47,679 nt of DNA from Entrophospora sp. SA101 (lineage: Eukaryota; Glomeromycota; Glomeromycetes; Entrophosporales; Entrophosporaceae). Shown one piece after another: positions 32,816 through 44,807 of this stretch. The notes beneath the pieces are model-generated. The model saw nothing but the letters and a program-made list of their open reading frames with translations. It was not told the origin of the DNA and made no database searches. The stretch's first letter is position 1. Each line of letters opens with the position of its first letter. The stretch covers positions 1,562 to 49,240 of the forward strand of contig CAUDNR010000446.1 of assembly GCA_958430865.1 (NCBI GenBank), written 5' to 3'. The position numbers and the translations under genes were made by a program.

Positions 32816-35398
32816 TGATTGTTCGATCATACCCGTAGACTTTTTTCTATGATGTGTGTTACAAACAAAACACAAGACACATGATTACCTATTAATTAAA
32901 GAGAAAGAAGCTCAAACTCAAAAGTTAAAGCACCAAATTCAACAAACCCAATTATATCAAACAAATAAAACAGCCAGCATCTTTAGGATATGTGTAACAA
33001 TATTGCAGAAAACAATCAATTATCTCTTGAATAGAATTTTTATTTTCTTTTAGTAATAAATCTATTTTTCCCCAGATAACAAATATAATTTCAAACACTT
33101 ATTCGTCAGGACTGCGAAAACATTACATCTTTCTTAGTGGAAACCAAAATAAAAATGAAGTAGGTGGTGCTATTACTTGTCAATATTATAATTAAATGAC
33201 GATGGCCTTACCTTTATGATAACACATTAAATGGTTATTTTATTTTACTTGTTGAATGACCCTTTACCCGTCCTCGTTAAGAGTCTTTACTATATTAGTT
33301 CTGGGTTTATTGAGAATATATATTAGACCCATTGGACAAAACCAGCTTGTGACATTATTATAAAAATATTTTTATAATTGTTCAATCATCATCTAAATAA
33401 AGTAATATCCCCTTTGATATTGAATAGGAAACCGTTTCAGAAGAAACATCGAAACAAAACCTTATCAACTAAACTTTTATTGAATTTGAATTTGGATTAG
33501 ATAAAGTTAAAAATTAATAACATTCGTTAATGATTGATTGATCACATTATTTAATATTAAAACATTCGGACAAATTTTGACCTAAAATCCCTGCGGCCGC
33601 AATTAGATTTATGATTTGTTACGACAACAATAATATTAAATCATTTTAACCAAATATTTTGTTCATCATCTTAAATAATGAATTATATAAATGGTAATAA
33701 AGAAAGAACGGAGAACGGAGAAGGAAGATAGACAATAATAATAAAGAGAAAAATGATAGGGAATAAAGAAACAAGAAATTGAACAGGAGAATGGAACGAA
33801 CAATTTTTAGATGGAAATGTTTTTTTTTGTGGCTTTTGAATATGCAGATAATAATATATAATAACAATTTTGAATATTTGATTTGTTACGAGTTATTAAT
33901 AAATTAAAAATTGGCTCAGGCTAGACTAAAAGAGTTAGTAATAAAACTTGTGGATTATTCAGTTTAGTGTGAAACTTATGATTTGTAATTGTGTAAGATA
34001 TGGAGAGAGAAAGATATTAATTAACATGAGCATTGACCACCAAAATTACATATTTGATGACGAAAGTGTGATTATCATCCTGTATATATTGGCAAAAGTA
34101 TATTGGTAATTGGAGGATATTATTTTCTAAATATGTATATTATGCATAAATAAATACAATAGAAAATCCAGTTTTTAACCAAAAAAGAATGGGTTAAACA
34201 GTTCGGTGAGTGGAAGTTTTTGAATGAATGGGTAAATGAAGAGTGAATGTGAATTTGAGAGATTAATACGCATACACACGCACATAGAGATACACACATA
34301 CACATACTGACTGTACTTGCTCGTATATGGAATTAAATTATATGCGGTGCGGGAGAAAAAAATATATAATCAATGTTATTTAATTGGTTGATAATTAGTC
34401 AAGAAAGCAAACTTAATTTGAAAAGATAATATTCGTAGAATTCAAAACCCCATAAAAAATTATTATTCTTGACATCCCCAAAATTTATCCCCAATTTATT
34501 ATTATTATTTTCCATAATTAATTAATTAATTGCATCAAATGTGAAATTAGCAAAAGGTTTTAAATTTTTTCTTGATTTCTTTCATACACAAATAAATCAG
34601 AAAATGTGTCAACAAAAATGTCATTTTTATTTTTCAATTTCGACGATTGTATCCGCATAGTATACATAAACAATCATTATTAATCTTAATGATAATATTA
34701 ATGTTATTAGTATTATTAATATTGATATTATTAATATTTGATATTAATGGTGATGTTAAAATATGGAATGGAATTCTGTCAGAATTTATCTTCTTGAATT
34801 CCAATTCAAATTCCAAACATTAACAATAATAATAATAACTTGTTTGTAAATGATTGGGTATACTATATAATGAATATGTTAATAAATATAAACATTAAAT
34901 ATTGTAAATATTGAACATAAATATTAATTAATAAATAAAATTAACGTGTGACAATAAATAAAAATCTCTGATTTTCAAAAAAAACTCCTTTACTATTATT
35001 ATTTAAACTCCGCCCACTTTTTTACCTTTCCTTTTATTACTACGGTAATAAATGTGATTGATTAATTTAATTTAAACTCCCAATTTTAAAAATCATTTCC
35101 CCATCATAATAAATAAATAGCTCACCCTACATTTTTCTATTCATTCATCATATAAATTAATATAGACAGATATAATATATACTATATTTATATAATAATA
35201 TATTTATTTATTTATTTTTTGTGTAATAATTTTTTAAATAGTTTCGCAAGAAAAATACACTATATAAAATTAAAAACTGTTTATTTATAAAATATATATA
35301 TACTATTTTACTCTCCCATTTTTATTTTATTTCAACCCTTTAAACTCTCTCTTAAATTCCTTCCTCTCTCTTCCATCCAATCACAACAATAAAAAAAC
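32816..35398. other. Gene-free AT-rich region
   Basis: About 2.6 kb without a supported gene. Several open frames of 60-75 codons are low-complexity or transcript-unlike. A purine-rich tract lies at about 33690-33800 and a CA-rich patch at about 34268-34310. The last 350 bp before the coiled-coil gene are pyrimidine-rich (CTCTC...CTTCC), a promoter or leader-like composition. Confidence 0.4.
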
Positions 35399-35461
35399 AA
35401 CTTGTCAAATAACTTACTTTATTATTATTAATATTATTAAGTTATATATTTTTGACAAGTT
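35399..35461. repeat. 63-bp imperfect palindrome upstream of the CC1-box gene
   Basis: Outer arms AACTTGTCAAA (35399-35409) and TTTGACAAGTT (35451-35461) are perfect inverted repeats; inner TAACTTA / TAAGTTA extend the pairing around an AT-rich loop. It ends 26 bp before the start codon at 35488, so it may be a hairpin in the 5' leader or a protein-binding site. Confidence 0.8.
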
Positions 35462-35487
35462 TTGTGTATAAAAACTTTTGTTGAATT

Positions 35488-36480
35488 ATGAGTCATATGC
35501 CTACTGAAGACTCGGTAAGTTGTTTCCTTTCATTTTGTGCGAGTTTTAAGCGATTGGAAATCAAAAATATTTCAATAGAATTAGGTGATTAGGTGTCTAG
35601 AAATTTAGGAATTAGTTCCTTTTGTTTGTTCTCTTATCCTCGTCTCTTTCGCTCATTGTTATTTTTAGAAATAGATTTTATAGCCAATTCCATGTTTGGA
35701 AATTACAAAGAGTTTTGGATCATTTATTCTATCCATTATAACAAAATTATTATTATACCGTATTATGGGTCATTGTTTATACTTAAACTTATTACTACGC
35801 CAACGACTGTGTAAAATAATGCGCTAACATTTATTTTCTTTACACACAATCGTAACCATAATCATCATAACCATAGTAGTTATGATAATAAAAAATATAA
35901 ATATATAGAAAGAAAAAAATGAGAAACTAATATGGGTTTTTTTAATTTTTTTTTAATTATATTATAGACAAAAGATAATACACTTGATTCAAAATCATCC
36001 AACGATATTCTATCTCAACTATATTCAATGTCCCCAGGTATTTGGATTATTAAATGTATTTCTATATATATCTATTTTTATACATTAAATATTAATATTT
36101 ATCAAATATATCAAAAGCTACAGGAAAGAGTTCTTTTCTTGATCAGGTAAATATAGTTTCATGTAATATCATACCCTATTATTTATTTGATCTTTCTAAT
36201 CACATTTATTTATTTATTCTTAGGTTAATTCTATTGACGATAAAGAAGTCTTGAGACATATGCTAATACAAAAAGAACAAGAAAGAGACGATATTGCTAA
36301 TAATTTGGATATAGCTGCAAGATTAGGCTTAGCCATCTCAGAGAAAAACGAAGAACTTCAAGCAAAACTAGAAAGAGTAACTCAATCTGAAGCACAAGCT
36401 TATATGAAAGTAAGTATTTATATTCTTTTTGGTAAATTATTATATAAATAGTAATAGTTAAATAGTAGGTGGTGAATAAG

Positions 36481-36516
<36 letters not shown>

Positions 36517-37936
36517 TTCAACAACTAATTAATTAATTATTAATTAATCTATCTTTTATTCACATTGTTATTCGCCACTTCACTCCAATCAATCAATCAT
36601 CATCATTATTAGCTATCAGCGTTGGAAGAAGAAAACAGGATATTGTTTTCTAAAGCATCTCGTTCTAACGAACTTGCCTCACAATTAGCCGCTAATGAAG
36701 AACAAGTAAAAGTTTTACGTGAACACAAGACATTTCTACAAAAAGAATTAGAAACTGCTAGAAGAGAGTTGAAAAGGTTTCGCAAAGAATTAGACAGTCT
36801 ATCAGGCCAATTAAACGATATGGCTGAAGATATGTGGGAATCACGTAATAAAGTAAACACTTATGCAAAGAAATTAAGTGAGTATTGTTGGTAATGTGTT
36901 ATTATAATTAGTGAAGGAAGATTGATTATAATAGCAATGATTATTATACATCAATCAAATATTTCCATGTATGCTAATAATAATAATAATAATAATAATT
37001 TAATAATAATAGTTGAGGTGGAACAACATCTTTCAGAAACTCAAGAAATGAATGTAAATCTTTCCATACAACTTGAAAAATCTGTAAGTTCACAAAAAAT
37101 ATCAAGCGCAACCACAACACAAATCGTCAAAATGATCCAAGCTGATCTAGGAAGAGTAAGTGTATTATAAGTTATATATATTTGAGTTGTATTAATATGT
37201 GATTACATTTATATTTATAATATAAGTCATGTATATCAGATAGTTATTACATACATTGCTTATATATATCTCACTCTCAAACTTAAATCTTTCTCTTCCT
37301 CCAAATTTCATATTTAGGTTGTACTCGAGAATGAGAATTTAAGAGCTAGTATTCATGAATTAGAAAATAGACAGGTGAAGTGTGAAGGGAAATTAAGTGA
37401 AATGATGGTATCAGCGCAGGAATATGCTCATTTATTAGAAGAAGCACAAGATACAATACACTCTCTAAGCGAAACCCGTCTTGAATCAGAAATTGAAACT
37501 TTGGAAATATCTCCCGGTAAAAGTCGTGGTAACTCGGATCAAGTTGTCAATCAGGTGAGATATTTGTCTGGATGGAAATATATATTTAGACATATTATGT
37601 TTATTACATATGTTTCACAATTCTATATTGATTAATTAATAAATTATTAACTAAATTTCTCTATTCTTCCTTCTTCATAATTAATAGGAAACACCACCAA
37701 TGAAGCCATTCTCTAAAGAATTAGAACAACATTATATTTCACAAATGGCTCCAATTCGTGCTACGCATTTCAATAATAATAGCTCAGTAGATATGAAAAA
37801 AGCTGCTGCTGGTCTAAAATATTTATTATCAGCTCGTGAGGTAGAAGGTGGTAAAGATGGTGGTGGTAAAGGTAAAAGTCCGGAGAGAAGACCTTTTGGT
37901 GGTGGTTACGTTTTACATTCTTATAATGTTCGATAA
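35488..37936 (+). CDS. Coiled-coil protein with a dynein-adaptor-like CC1 box
   Basis: Exons 35488-35514, 35968-36037, 36124-36146 (23 nt), 36224-36409, 36613-36877, 37013-37155, 37318-37554 and 37688-37936 give 399 aa. Residues about 45-280 are nearly continuous heptad coiled coil rich in Glu, Lys, Leu and Gln. Near its start, IAARLGLAISEKNEEL (residues 70-85) fits the CC1-box pattern AAxxGxx(hydrophobic)xxxNxxL of BICD, HAP1/TRAK and Spindly, which contacts dynein light intermediate chain. Later parts read RRELKRFRKELDSLSGQLND, MAEDMWESRNKV and LLEEAQDTIHSLSE. The C-terminus is less ordered and ends Gly/Lys-rich (GGKDGGGKGKSPERRPFGGG). Adaptor function is inferred from the motif alone. A 6-nt alternative acceptor (36118 or 36124) keeps the frame. 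Confidence 0.6.
36484..36512. repeat. (AT)n microsatellite in an intron of the CC1-box gene
   Basis: About 14 AT units between exons 4 and 5. Confidence 0.9.
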
Positions 37937-40150
37937 TCAACAATAATATATATATAATATAATATAATATAATATAATATAATACAATATTTATATTTAT
38001 AAATTTAGATTTTTTATATATATTTCTATGTGTATTTGTAATTATTATTTATAAATAATAGATATACGCACATAGAGATATATGCATATAAATTTAAATA
38101 TATAAATATAAGTATATTAGAACATTTCTTCTATCAAAAAATTTTTAAAGTTTTTATTTCAAGTTTTTTTTTACAATTCGGGTGGGTTTAAAAAAAAAAA
38201 AAATTAGCTAATTTAATTAAAAAAATTATTTATAATATATAATATAATAATATATAACGAACATTGATTATTATCATTATCATCATTCATCATTATTACA
38301 TTCACATACACTTTTTTTTCAATTACAATTTACACCTTCCCTTTTAAAAAAAATTATTCTTTTAATCCTATTTTATTATAATTTAATTATTTTTAGTTCT
38401 ATATCTTTTATTACAATATTATTTTTATCCAATCAATTTTATTATATTATCATCACTCTTCAATATCATAATTATTATAATAATGATTCTTTCTTTCTCA
38501 TACAATCACATATATTTTTTTCATCATACTATCATTGTTATGTTATTATATTGGTATATTGGTATTAAAAAGGTTCATAATGACAATTTTTTCAAACATT
38601 AAACAACAATAAAAAGATCAAAGCGATCATGATAGTAAACTCTATAATTAAAGTTAATTTCATATATTTTGAATGAAAATTTTTTATTCGCTAAAATTAG
38701 ATTTTAAGGTCACTTCTTCAACATTTTCCGCACCAAATAAATATACCTTGCTATTAAAAGCCGTTGAAAATTGCTTTACTCTTTTTTTAAAATCGAGTAT
38801 GATGAATGTTATCCAAATATACTTTAAGAATATTTCTTTTCTCCGATCCTTCGTTTTGATTTATTCCCATTGGTTCACATAATTCTAAACATCTCCATTT
38901 AGAGAAATGATTTATAATCTAAAAGAAATTGAGGTTTTCAATATTTTGAAATCGTCAGATTCTAAAAATACTAGCAAAGTCTTCTAAACAATTGATACAG
39001 TATGAACGAAACTTGTCCATCTATCAATACTAGAGCAGATCAACTATGTTCTTGATGACGAAATTATAGTAAAAGTAAGTCATTCATTCCGCTCTTTTAT
39101 TAATTGAATAATAATTCATCATTACAAAGTTTCAAGAAATTCGAAAATTTCTTCGGAAACTAAATAAAATTTCCATCGTAAATATATTAATAACTTTTGA
39201 AAAACTAAAAATATTGTTTAAAAAATAGATTTATTATTTGTATATTAAACTAAATTAATCTTAATTAAGATAACTTTATAATATTAAACCGAGTTCTATA
39301 TCACTACCAGGATTAACGGTATATTTATTTGTCATGCACTATGTATTTTGTGGCAATCAAATGTTTGTATTAAAAAATCAATAATTAAAATGCTCTTCCG
39401 ATCATTCTTATTCTTTCAAACGACCGTATCTTCCAACACATTAGCGTTTTTAAATGTTCGCAAAAGAGAAACTCTTTTGGCCGCGTAACACTTGACTAAA
39501 CTGACCAAACTATTCAGTATTAGTCATATAAAGTCCCTTTACGCTGCTCTGGGGTATGATAATTACGCAGTCAACCGTATTAGTATTAGTATCAGATGTT
39601 TGTGTAATTTCGGAAATTCTTTCTGAACCAGGTATAATATTAATATTAATATTAATATAGTAATAGTAGTCGTGTGATATGTCACGCAAATCAATCGACA
39701 CAATTTTATTCGAATAACAGATTTCTAGAATATATATTATAGGCAGGAAATTTTTTGGAGCAGGTTGTTAATAAAACCGAAAATAATTGGGGTTTGAACT
39801 TTTTCCGCCTTATATGAAAATTGTCAAGGGTATGTCACTTTGAGAAAAGACAACAATTACGTTATATAAATCGGCTGAAAACGCCAAGAATTAAACTATT
39901 TCCAATAAGGGCATGCATTCTTTCTTGATTGAGAATGACTTTGGATTAAGTGAAGTAAATGTATGTTAAGTGTTTCATATTTATATGTAACCAACAATTA
40001 GTTAGTTACGCTACATAACAATATGTAATCACATTAATTAAAAAGGATTTCAAAGGCAGTGTGATAGCTGCTTTAAAGATTGTGAATATTTTTACACATT
40101 ATTTATTTATATACCTTATTATCATTGTTAGATTGGTAACTAAATTTTTT
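37937..40150. other. Gene-free AT-rich region
   Basis: Begins with an (ATAAT)n pentanucleotide run at about 37955-37988 just after the stop codon. No recognisable coding sequence. A GGCCGCGTAACA motif at about 39479 is shared with about 22384, and an (ATATTA)n run lies at about 39635-39660. Confidence 0.4.
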
Positions 40151-40154
40151 TTAT

Positions 40155-40780
40155 ATGATGCGGGAATTCTGTAATCACACAGCTCTAGAAAATTTGGCGC
40201 CAAATTTGAATCTTATGTAAGCAAATTTTTTGGTAAATTTTTTTTAATTATACCGAAAAAATATAATAAACCCAATAATGATTTAAAATAGTAATGGTTT
40301 ACAACTGAATTAAATTACGCCTACGTGAGCTTGTCATAATAATGAGCAAGTTTTCAATCCTATTAAGCCTTTCTCCATAAACCTACATGCATTTTGCAAA
40401 TTTATTGAGACCAATTATTCAAAGCGTTTGGGATAGTACCTTCACGAGCAAGCAGTAAGGTGAACTAGCTGTTTTAGGAAGTATATTTTGTCAGTTCAAA
40501 AATATTAATAAATTTTTGTTATACGTAGTGCCAGTAAAAATTAAAGATCTGCACTAATGATTCATAATTTTAGCCGAAAATTAGGCGTCAAATTTGGGTA
40601 AATTGCATAAACTTTAAATGACCAGTAAAATTTTTGGAAAAAGGGCTCTATTAGTTTGTTGCTTTTGCCTTTGAACTTTCATTAAATAGAAGGATCTTTA
40701 AATTTGAACCATTAGTTCGTGATTTCTATACTTTTTAGAAAGGTGATAAAAAGTTGTGATCATAGAGCTCCCGCACCATA
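40155..40780. mobile_element. TIR element, about 0.63 kb, non-autonomous
   Basis: Ends match as imperfect inverted repeats: ATATGATGCGGGAATTCTGT at the left and ATATGGTGCGGGAGCTCTAT read inward from the right, both continuing with (A/G)ATCACA. Flanks are TA-rich, compatible with a TA target. No transposase frame inside. Confidence 0.6.
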
Positions 40781-42408
40781 TATATATTTTTTAGGATAGT
40801 TATCTTTGCGCCTATTAATTGTATTAAACCTAATTCCTTGAGAATACATCAAATGTTCTATTAAACTTGGAGATTTAATTAATGCTTTTCCAATCCCTCA
40901 AGTTCATTGTGTTCTAACGATTGAATTTCATTTCTGGTTCATTTTCTATTGGAAGATATTCTTTACGAGTAAGCTTATTAATGACAGATTCATTAATCCC
41001 AATCGTTTTATGTATTTAAACAATGCAGGCACTTATACTTATGATGCTATCAAGCAAATGTTATGATAAATGTGGCCAACAACAGATAAAGGATATCACG
41101 TTTTTTGAAGCTATGTAATTCCACATTCAATTTACTAAAATACTTGTTTTAGAGATCAGATAAATAACACACAGACAGTTCCTTGTGAAAGAACGGAAAA
41201 CTTGCGAATTTTTTGTTGACGAATCAATAATCATCATCAAACATTGCGTCATTTTAAAATTATGAACTCGACATATAAATATAACAAGATGATTTATAAT
41301 TATAAGTGGTTTATCATGAATTAATTTGTTTTTGAAAATGCATATTAAATTTCTTTATTAATTAATAAATGTAAAATCCATGTAAAGAAAAAATACACAC
41401 TATAGTCGGAACTCGTTAAACCGATGTACTTGTTTTGGACTCAAAGCATCGCTTTATTAAGCAGTCTTCGATAAAAATGAATTTTTTTAAAAAAATTCGG
41501 TTTAAAAAGTTACACATATATTCGTCTATATCACGTTGACAATTCTATATAATAAAACGCTTGCTTCTAACAATTTTAAAATAAGTATCAAGGCCTTTAT
41601 TCGTTGGATTAGATTTCGATTGTTCTAGAACACATATTTCTCTTTTCCTTTTAATGTCAGTGTATTTTTCATTTCAACAGGAAACAATACGTAAATCATT
41701 TATAAAGTTATACAAAAAAAAGCGAAGTTTCTTTCGATAAACCGATATTGTTCGTCCTATCAAGTTATAATTTATTATATATATGTGGAACCATATGCAA
41801 TAATCGTCTTAAACATTAAAGTGAATATTCGTCTTATTGAGTTGATTTTTATTATAAATGAATAGGTAAACTAGAAAAACTCCGTTATAACAAAAATTCA
41901 TTTTATCGAGTCCCGACTGTATCTCACTTTTTAATCTCCTTTTTATTGGAATTTGAAATTCTGATTTATTCTATTATCCATAATTTTTTATGAATAACTT
42001 CTGAGTCAACTCTTTTTTAAATAAAATTTAGCCTTTTGTATATATGGAAGGGCTACATAAAAGTCAAAATCTCTACATAGTCTTTCTTCCAAATCGTTAC
42101 TTCTTCTTCACACTTTTTATTATACCTTCCACATATATATACACTTTGTCTTCTAAACAATCCTGCTTGGATCTACATCAATAATATTGACACAGATAAT
42201 ATAACCTAGGTTTAATATTTACTTGTGACGCTTGCATCAGGTTGTATAAAGGCAGAGGCGCAGATTCTTCTTGATCCAATGGTGGTTGTGATTCTTACAA
42301 GAAACGCTTTCTTATAAAAGAAGGAAATAATAAAGTGCCTTATAAAAGGAGGAAATAATTAACGTCTTCCGACAAAGAAAAGAAAAAGTTGCATCTTGCC
42401 GTTATTAC
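40781..42408. other. Gene-free region around a pogo-like element
   Basis: No supported gene. Contains the TIR element at 41403-41919. The sequence from 42170 to 42360 has a few less AT-rich patches, including a direct near-repeat TTATAAAAG(A/G)AGGAAATAAT at about 42312 and 42340. Confidence 0.4.
41403..41919. mobile_element. pogo/mariner-like MITE, 517 bp
   Basis: Inverted ends TAGTCGGAACTCGTTAAA (left) and CAGTCGGGACTCGATAAA (read inward from the right), each flanked by TA (41401-41402 and 41920-41921). The ends and the inner GTTATAACGGAG resemble pogo/Tigger-type termini. No coding capacity. Confidence 0.7.
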
Positions 42409-42468
42409 TATTACCATTACTATTACCATTACTATTACCATTACTATTACCATTACTATTACTATTAA
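42409..42468. repeat. 12-bp minisatellite TATTACCATTAC
   Basis: Four perfect tandem units (42409-42456) followed by partial units; the unit itself is two near-identical hexamers. Confidence 0.95.
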
Positions 42469-42703
42469 TTTAATTATGATTTTAATTTTTTTTCTTTGGT
42501 TTTTCTTTTCTTTTATGTTTCAAATAATATAGTGTGTAATGACAATTTACATTAACCCAAAGTGAAAATGATGTGAAAACGAATTGATTTTTTTTTTGTA
42601 TTGGTTATTTTTTCAACCATCAAGGAGATTTCACAATTCGATTTGTATATATCCTTATAAAAATAGTTTATTCGGAAATTATAAACCTTTAGACTTTGGA
42701 AAA

Positions 42704-42961
42704 TTATATATGTATGGAAAATGTTATTATTGTTATAAATCTGAATTTTGTTGTTACAAATCTTGCTATTGCTATTGATTGATCACACGATTGACACCAT
42801 GCTATGCTGGCATTATATCTATTACAAGTTGGACATTCTTCATATGTTTCTCTTTTTCTCTTTGAAACCTTTTTTTTTAGCCATAAATGTATATCACATG
42901 TAAAGTTGGTGTCTGTAACTGTTTTCACATTTTCTGCAACTGCAGATTTTAAAGTTTGCAA
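42704..42961 (-). pseudogene. Remnant with a CxxC-type zinc-binding stretch
   Basis: The frame contains ECPTCNRYNASIAWCQSCDQ, a CPxC-x10-CxxC pattern preceded by a Lys/Arg-rich run. Similar short double-CxxC stretches introduce members of the expanded kinase-like families of Glomeromycota, in which WC-x-x-C is typical; that link is from general knowledge. No kinase domain follows, so it is a fragment. Confidence 0.35.
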
Positions 42962-43051
42962 TTTTTCCTAAAACCTCTGCAACCCTTGAAACTGCCTGCC
43001 ACCTTCAACTTCTGTAACCATATGGGGCATGGACAATAGAAAGGGGGTAAA

Positions 43052-43455
43052 TAGTGATGGGCGTAAAAATTATCTTAAGTACTCAATAACTCTATTGGTG
43101 ACTTATTAAGTGTTAAAAACACAAACATGCAGATCTCTTATTGGTATAGCTAAAATTATTTGAAACTGTTTAATCAAATATTAATTTGACAAACAAGTTA
43201 ATTAATTTAGTACTGTGCATAAAATTCAGTGTATGGAGTGTGCATGCTAACCAAATTTGATAATTATTTTTCCAAATCTGCTGATTTGGTTAGCACAGTA
43301 CATTCCACATGCTGAATTCTATACACTGGGATTGATTGACAAAATGGATATTTTGGATTAATAACTCTCACTAAGAGTGCAACAGTTAATAAGTGGTTAT
43401 TAACTATTAAATAACTTGGAGTTATTAAGTGTAGGGTTAAAAACTCCCATCACTA
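43052..43455. mobile_element. Fold-back MITE, possibly hAT-like, 404 bp
   Basis: Ends TAGTGATGGGCGTAAAAA and, inverted, TAGTGATGGGAGTTTTTAA. Flanking octamers GGGGTAAA (43044-43051) and GGGGAAAT (43456-43463) agree at 6 of 8 positions, compatible with a decayed 8-bp hAT target duplication. The interior has a second inverted repeat (CTAACCAAAT ... ATTTGGTTAG, and TCAGTGTAT ... ATACACT), so the strand can fold back on itself. Confidence 0.6.
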
Positions 43456-43595
43456 GGGGAAATGTCAAAAATCACGATTTTGAGTTGATGCCACATATAT
43501 ATGTAACTCGTTGCAAGGAACAATACCCACATTACTTAATAAGATTTTAGATATCTGCAATACATATAAGAACCTAAAAATCGGTAAATGTAATA

Positions 43596-44774
43596 CAGTC
43601 AGGGATATTTCCATAGATGGAAATACTAAATACCGTAATGATCGATTGTATGAAGAATTCTAGAAGAAATTCTATTGGCTAAATTTAACCAGGGATAATA
43701 ACTTGTAATGATCGACGTCATGAAAAGAAATTCTAATTGGCTAAATTCTGTGCAGGTCTTTTCGTTGAATAAAAAATAATAATCTTTAGAGGAAAAGAAA
43801 AACAAGAAAAACATGGCGGGAGCTTTATTAATTGGTCATATAATTTCCAAAATTGTATAATATGTGCATTTTTAACTTTTCTACAAGCTTACCCAAGATC
43901 AAGCAATGTCAGAGGTGCTATTTAACTAATATATAACATATTATTATATTAATAATGATTTTTATTTGTTATTAAATAATTTATTAAGCTGCCATTCATC
44001 AGAACAAAATACTTCATTTAATCTTTAAAAATAGAATTTAAAATAAATTTCCTTGCCAATTCTGTTAAATAATAAATAAAGGATACATACAAAATCCATA
44101 TAGTAAAAAAATAAATAATGACTATAATAGTTCTAGAATCAATAGCCACCGTTGTAAATAATTTATTTGGAGTTTTATGATTACATTCCATACCAAACTA
44201 CTACTTTAGTGCTCCATGCTGCAATCCAACAAAGTTGTTGCAAGGCAGTTACAACTAGGTGTTGCAATCATTTTTATATGATGTAAAGGTGGTTACAACC
44301 ATCATCAAAGTTGCAGTTGGTATCTTTAAAAAAATAATAATAAAGCCTAGATAAAAATATATTGTTATTAACAAATTAAATTACATGAATAAATATAGTA
44401 ATAGTGATTCTGAATATACTTAATAATAAGATTTGCACCAACATAGCGTCAGCTGGCTTACTGGATATTTGCTTGCAATATCTTCATACAAACAATACAA
44501 ACATAATGGTCTTAAAATTAAATTTCTAGTCATAAATTTCTAATTTTTAGTAAAAACGTACTTTGAACAAATCAACAGATTATTACAGATTATTTACAGA
44601 TTATGAAAGAGCAAGTTTAATAGTATTTCTTTCAATTATTATAAACTGATTTATTTTTAGAAAAAGTAACATAGATATAACAAGAAGTATCTTGTGAATT
44701 CGTTTGTAACATATAATGAATTGATCAGTAGACTATTCTGGAATCGAATCCCAATATGGAAATATCCCTGACTG
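43596..44774. mobile_element. TIR element family A, intact-ended copy (1,179 bp)
   Basis: Perfect 20-bp terminal inverted repeats CAGTCAGGGATATTTCCATA, flanked by TA on both sides (43594-43595 and 44775-44776), as for Tc1/mariner/pogo insertions. It shares internal blocks with the degenerate copy at 32079-32815. The interior has no open frame that looks like a transposase, so it is non-autonomous. Confidence 0.8.
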
Positions 44775-44807
44775 TAATACGAATTTAATAAAGTTGTACA
44801 AAATATA

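Noticed and set aside
33590..33600. Isolated GCGGCCGC (NotI site) in AT-rich DNA, suspected as a vector or linker trace
   Set aside because: Flanks are ordinary AT-rich genomic sequence with no vector-like stretch.
39..37936. Bacterial-type operons or ribosome binding sites
   Set aside because: Introns, spacing and gene content are eukaryotic; purine runs before ATGs are chance.
44735..44757. tRNA B-box-like GGAATCGAATCC
   Set aside because: No matching A box, no cloverleaf, and it lies inside the end region of the TIR element at 43596-44774.
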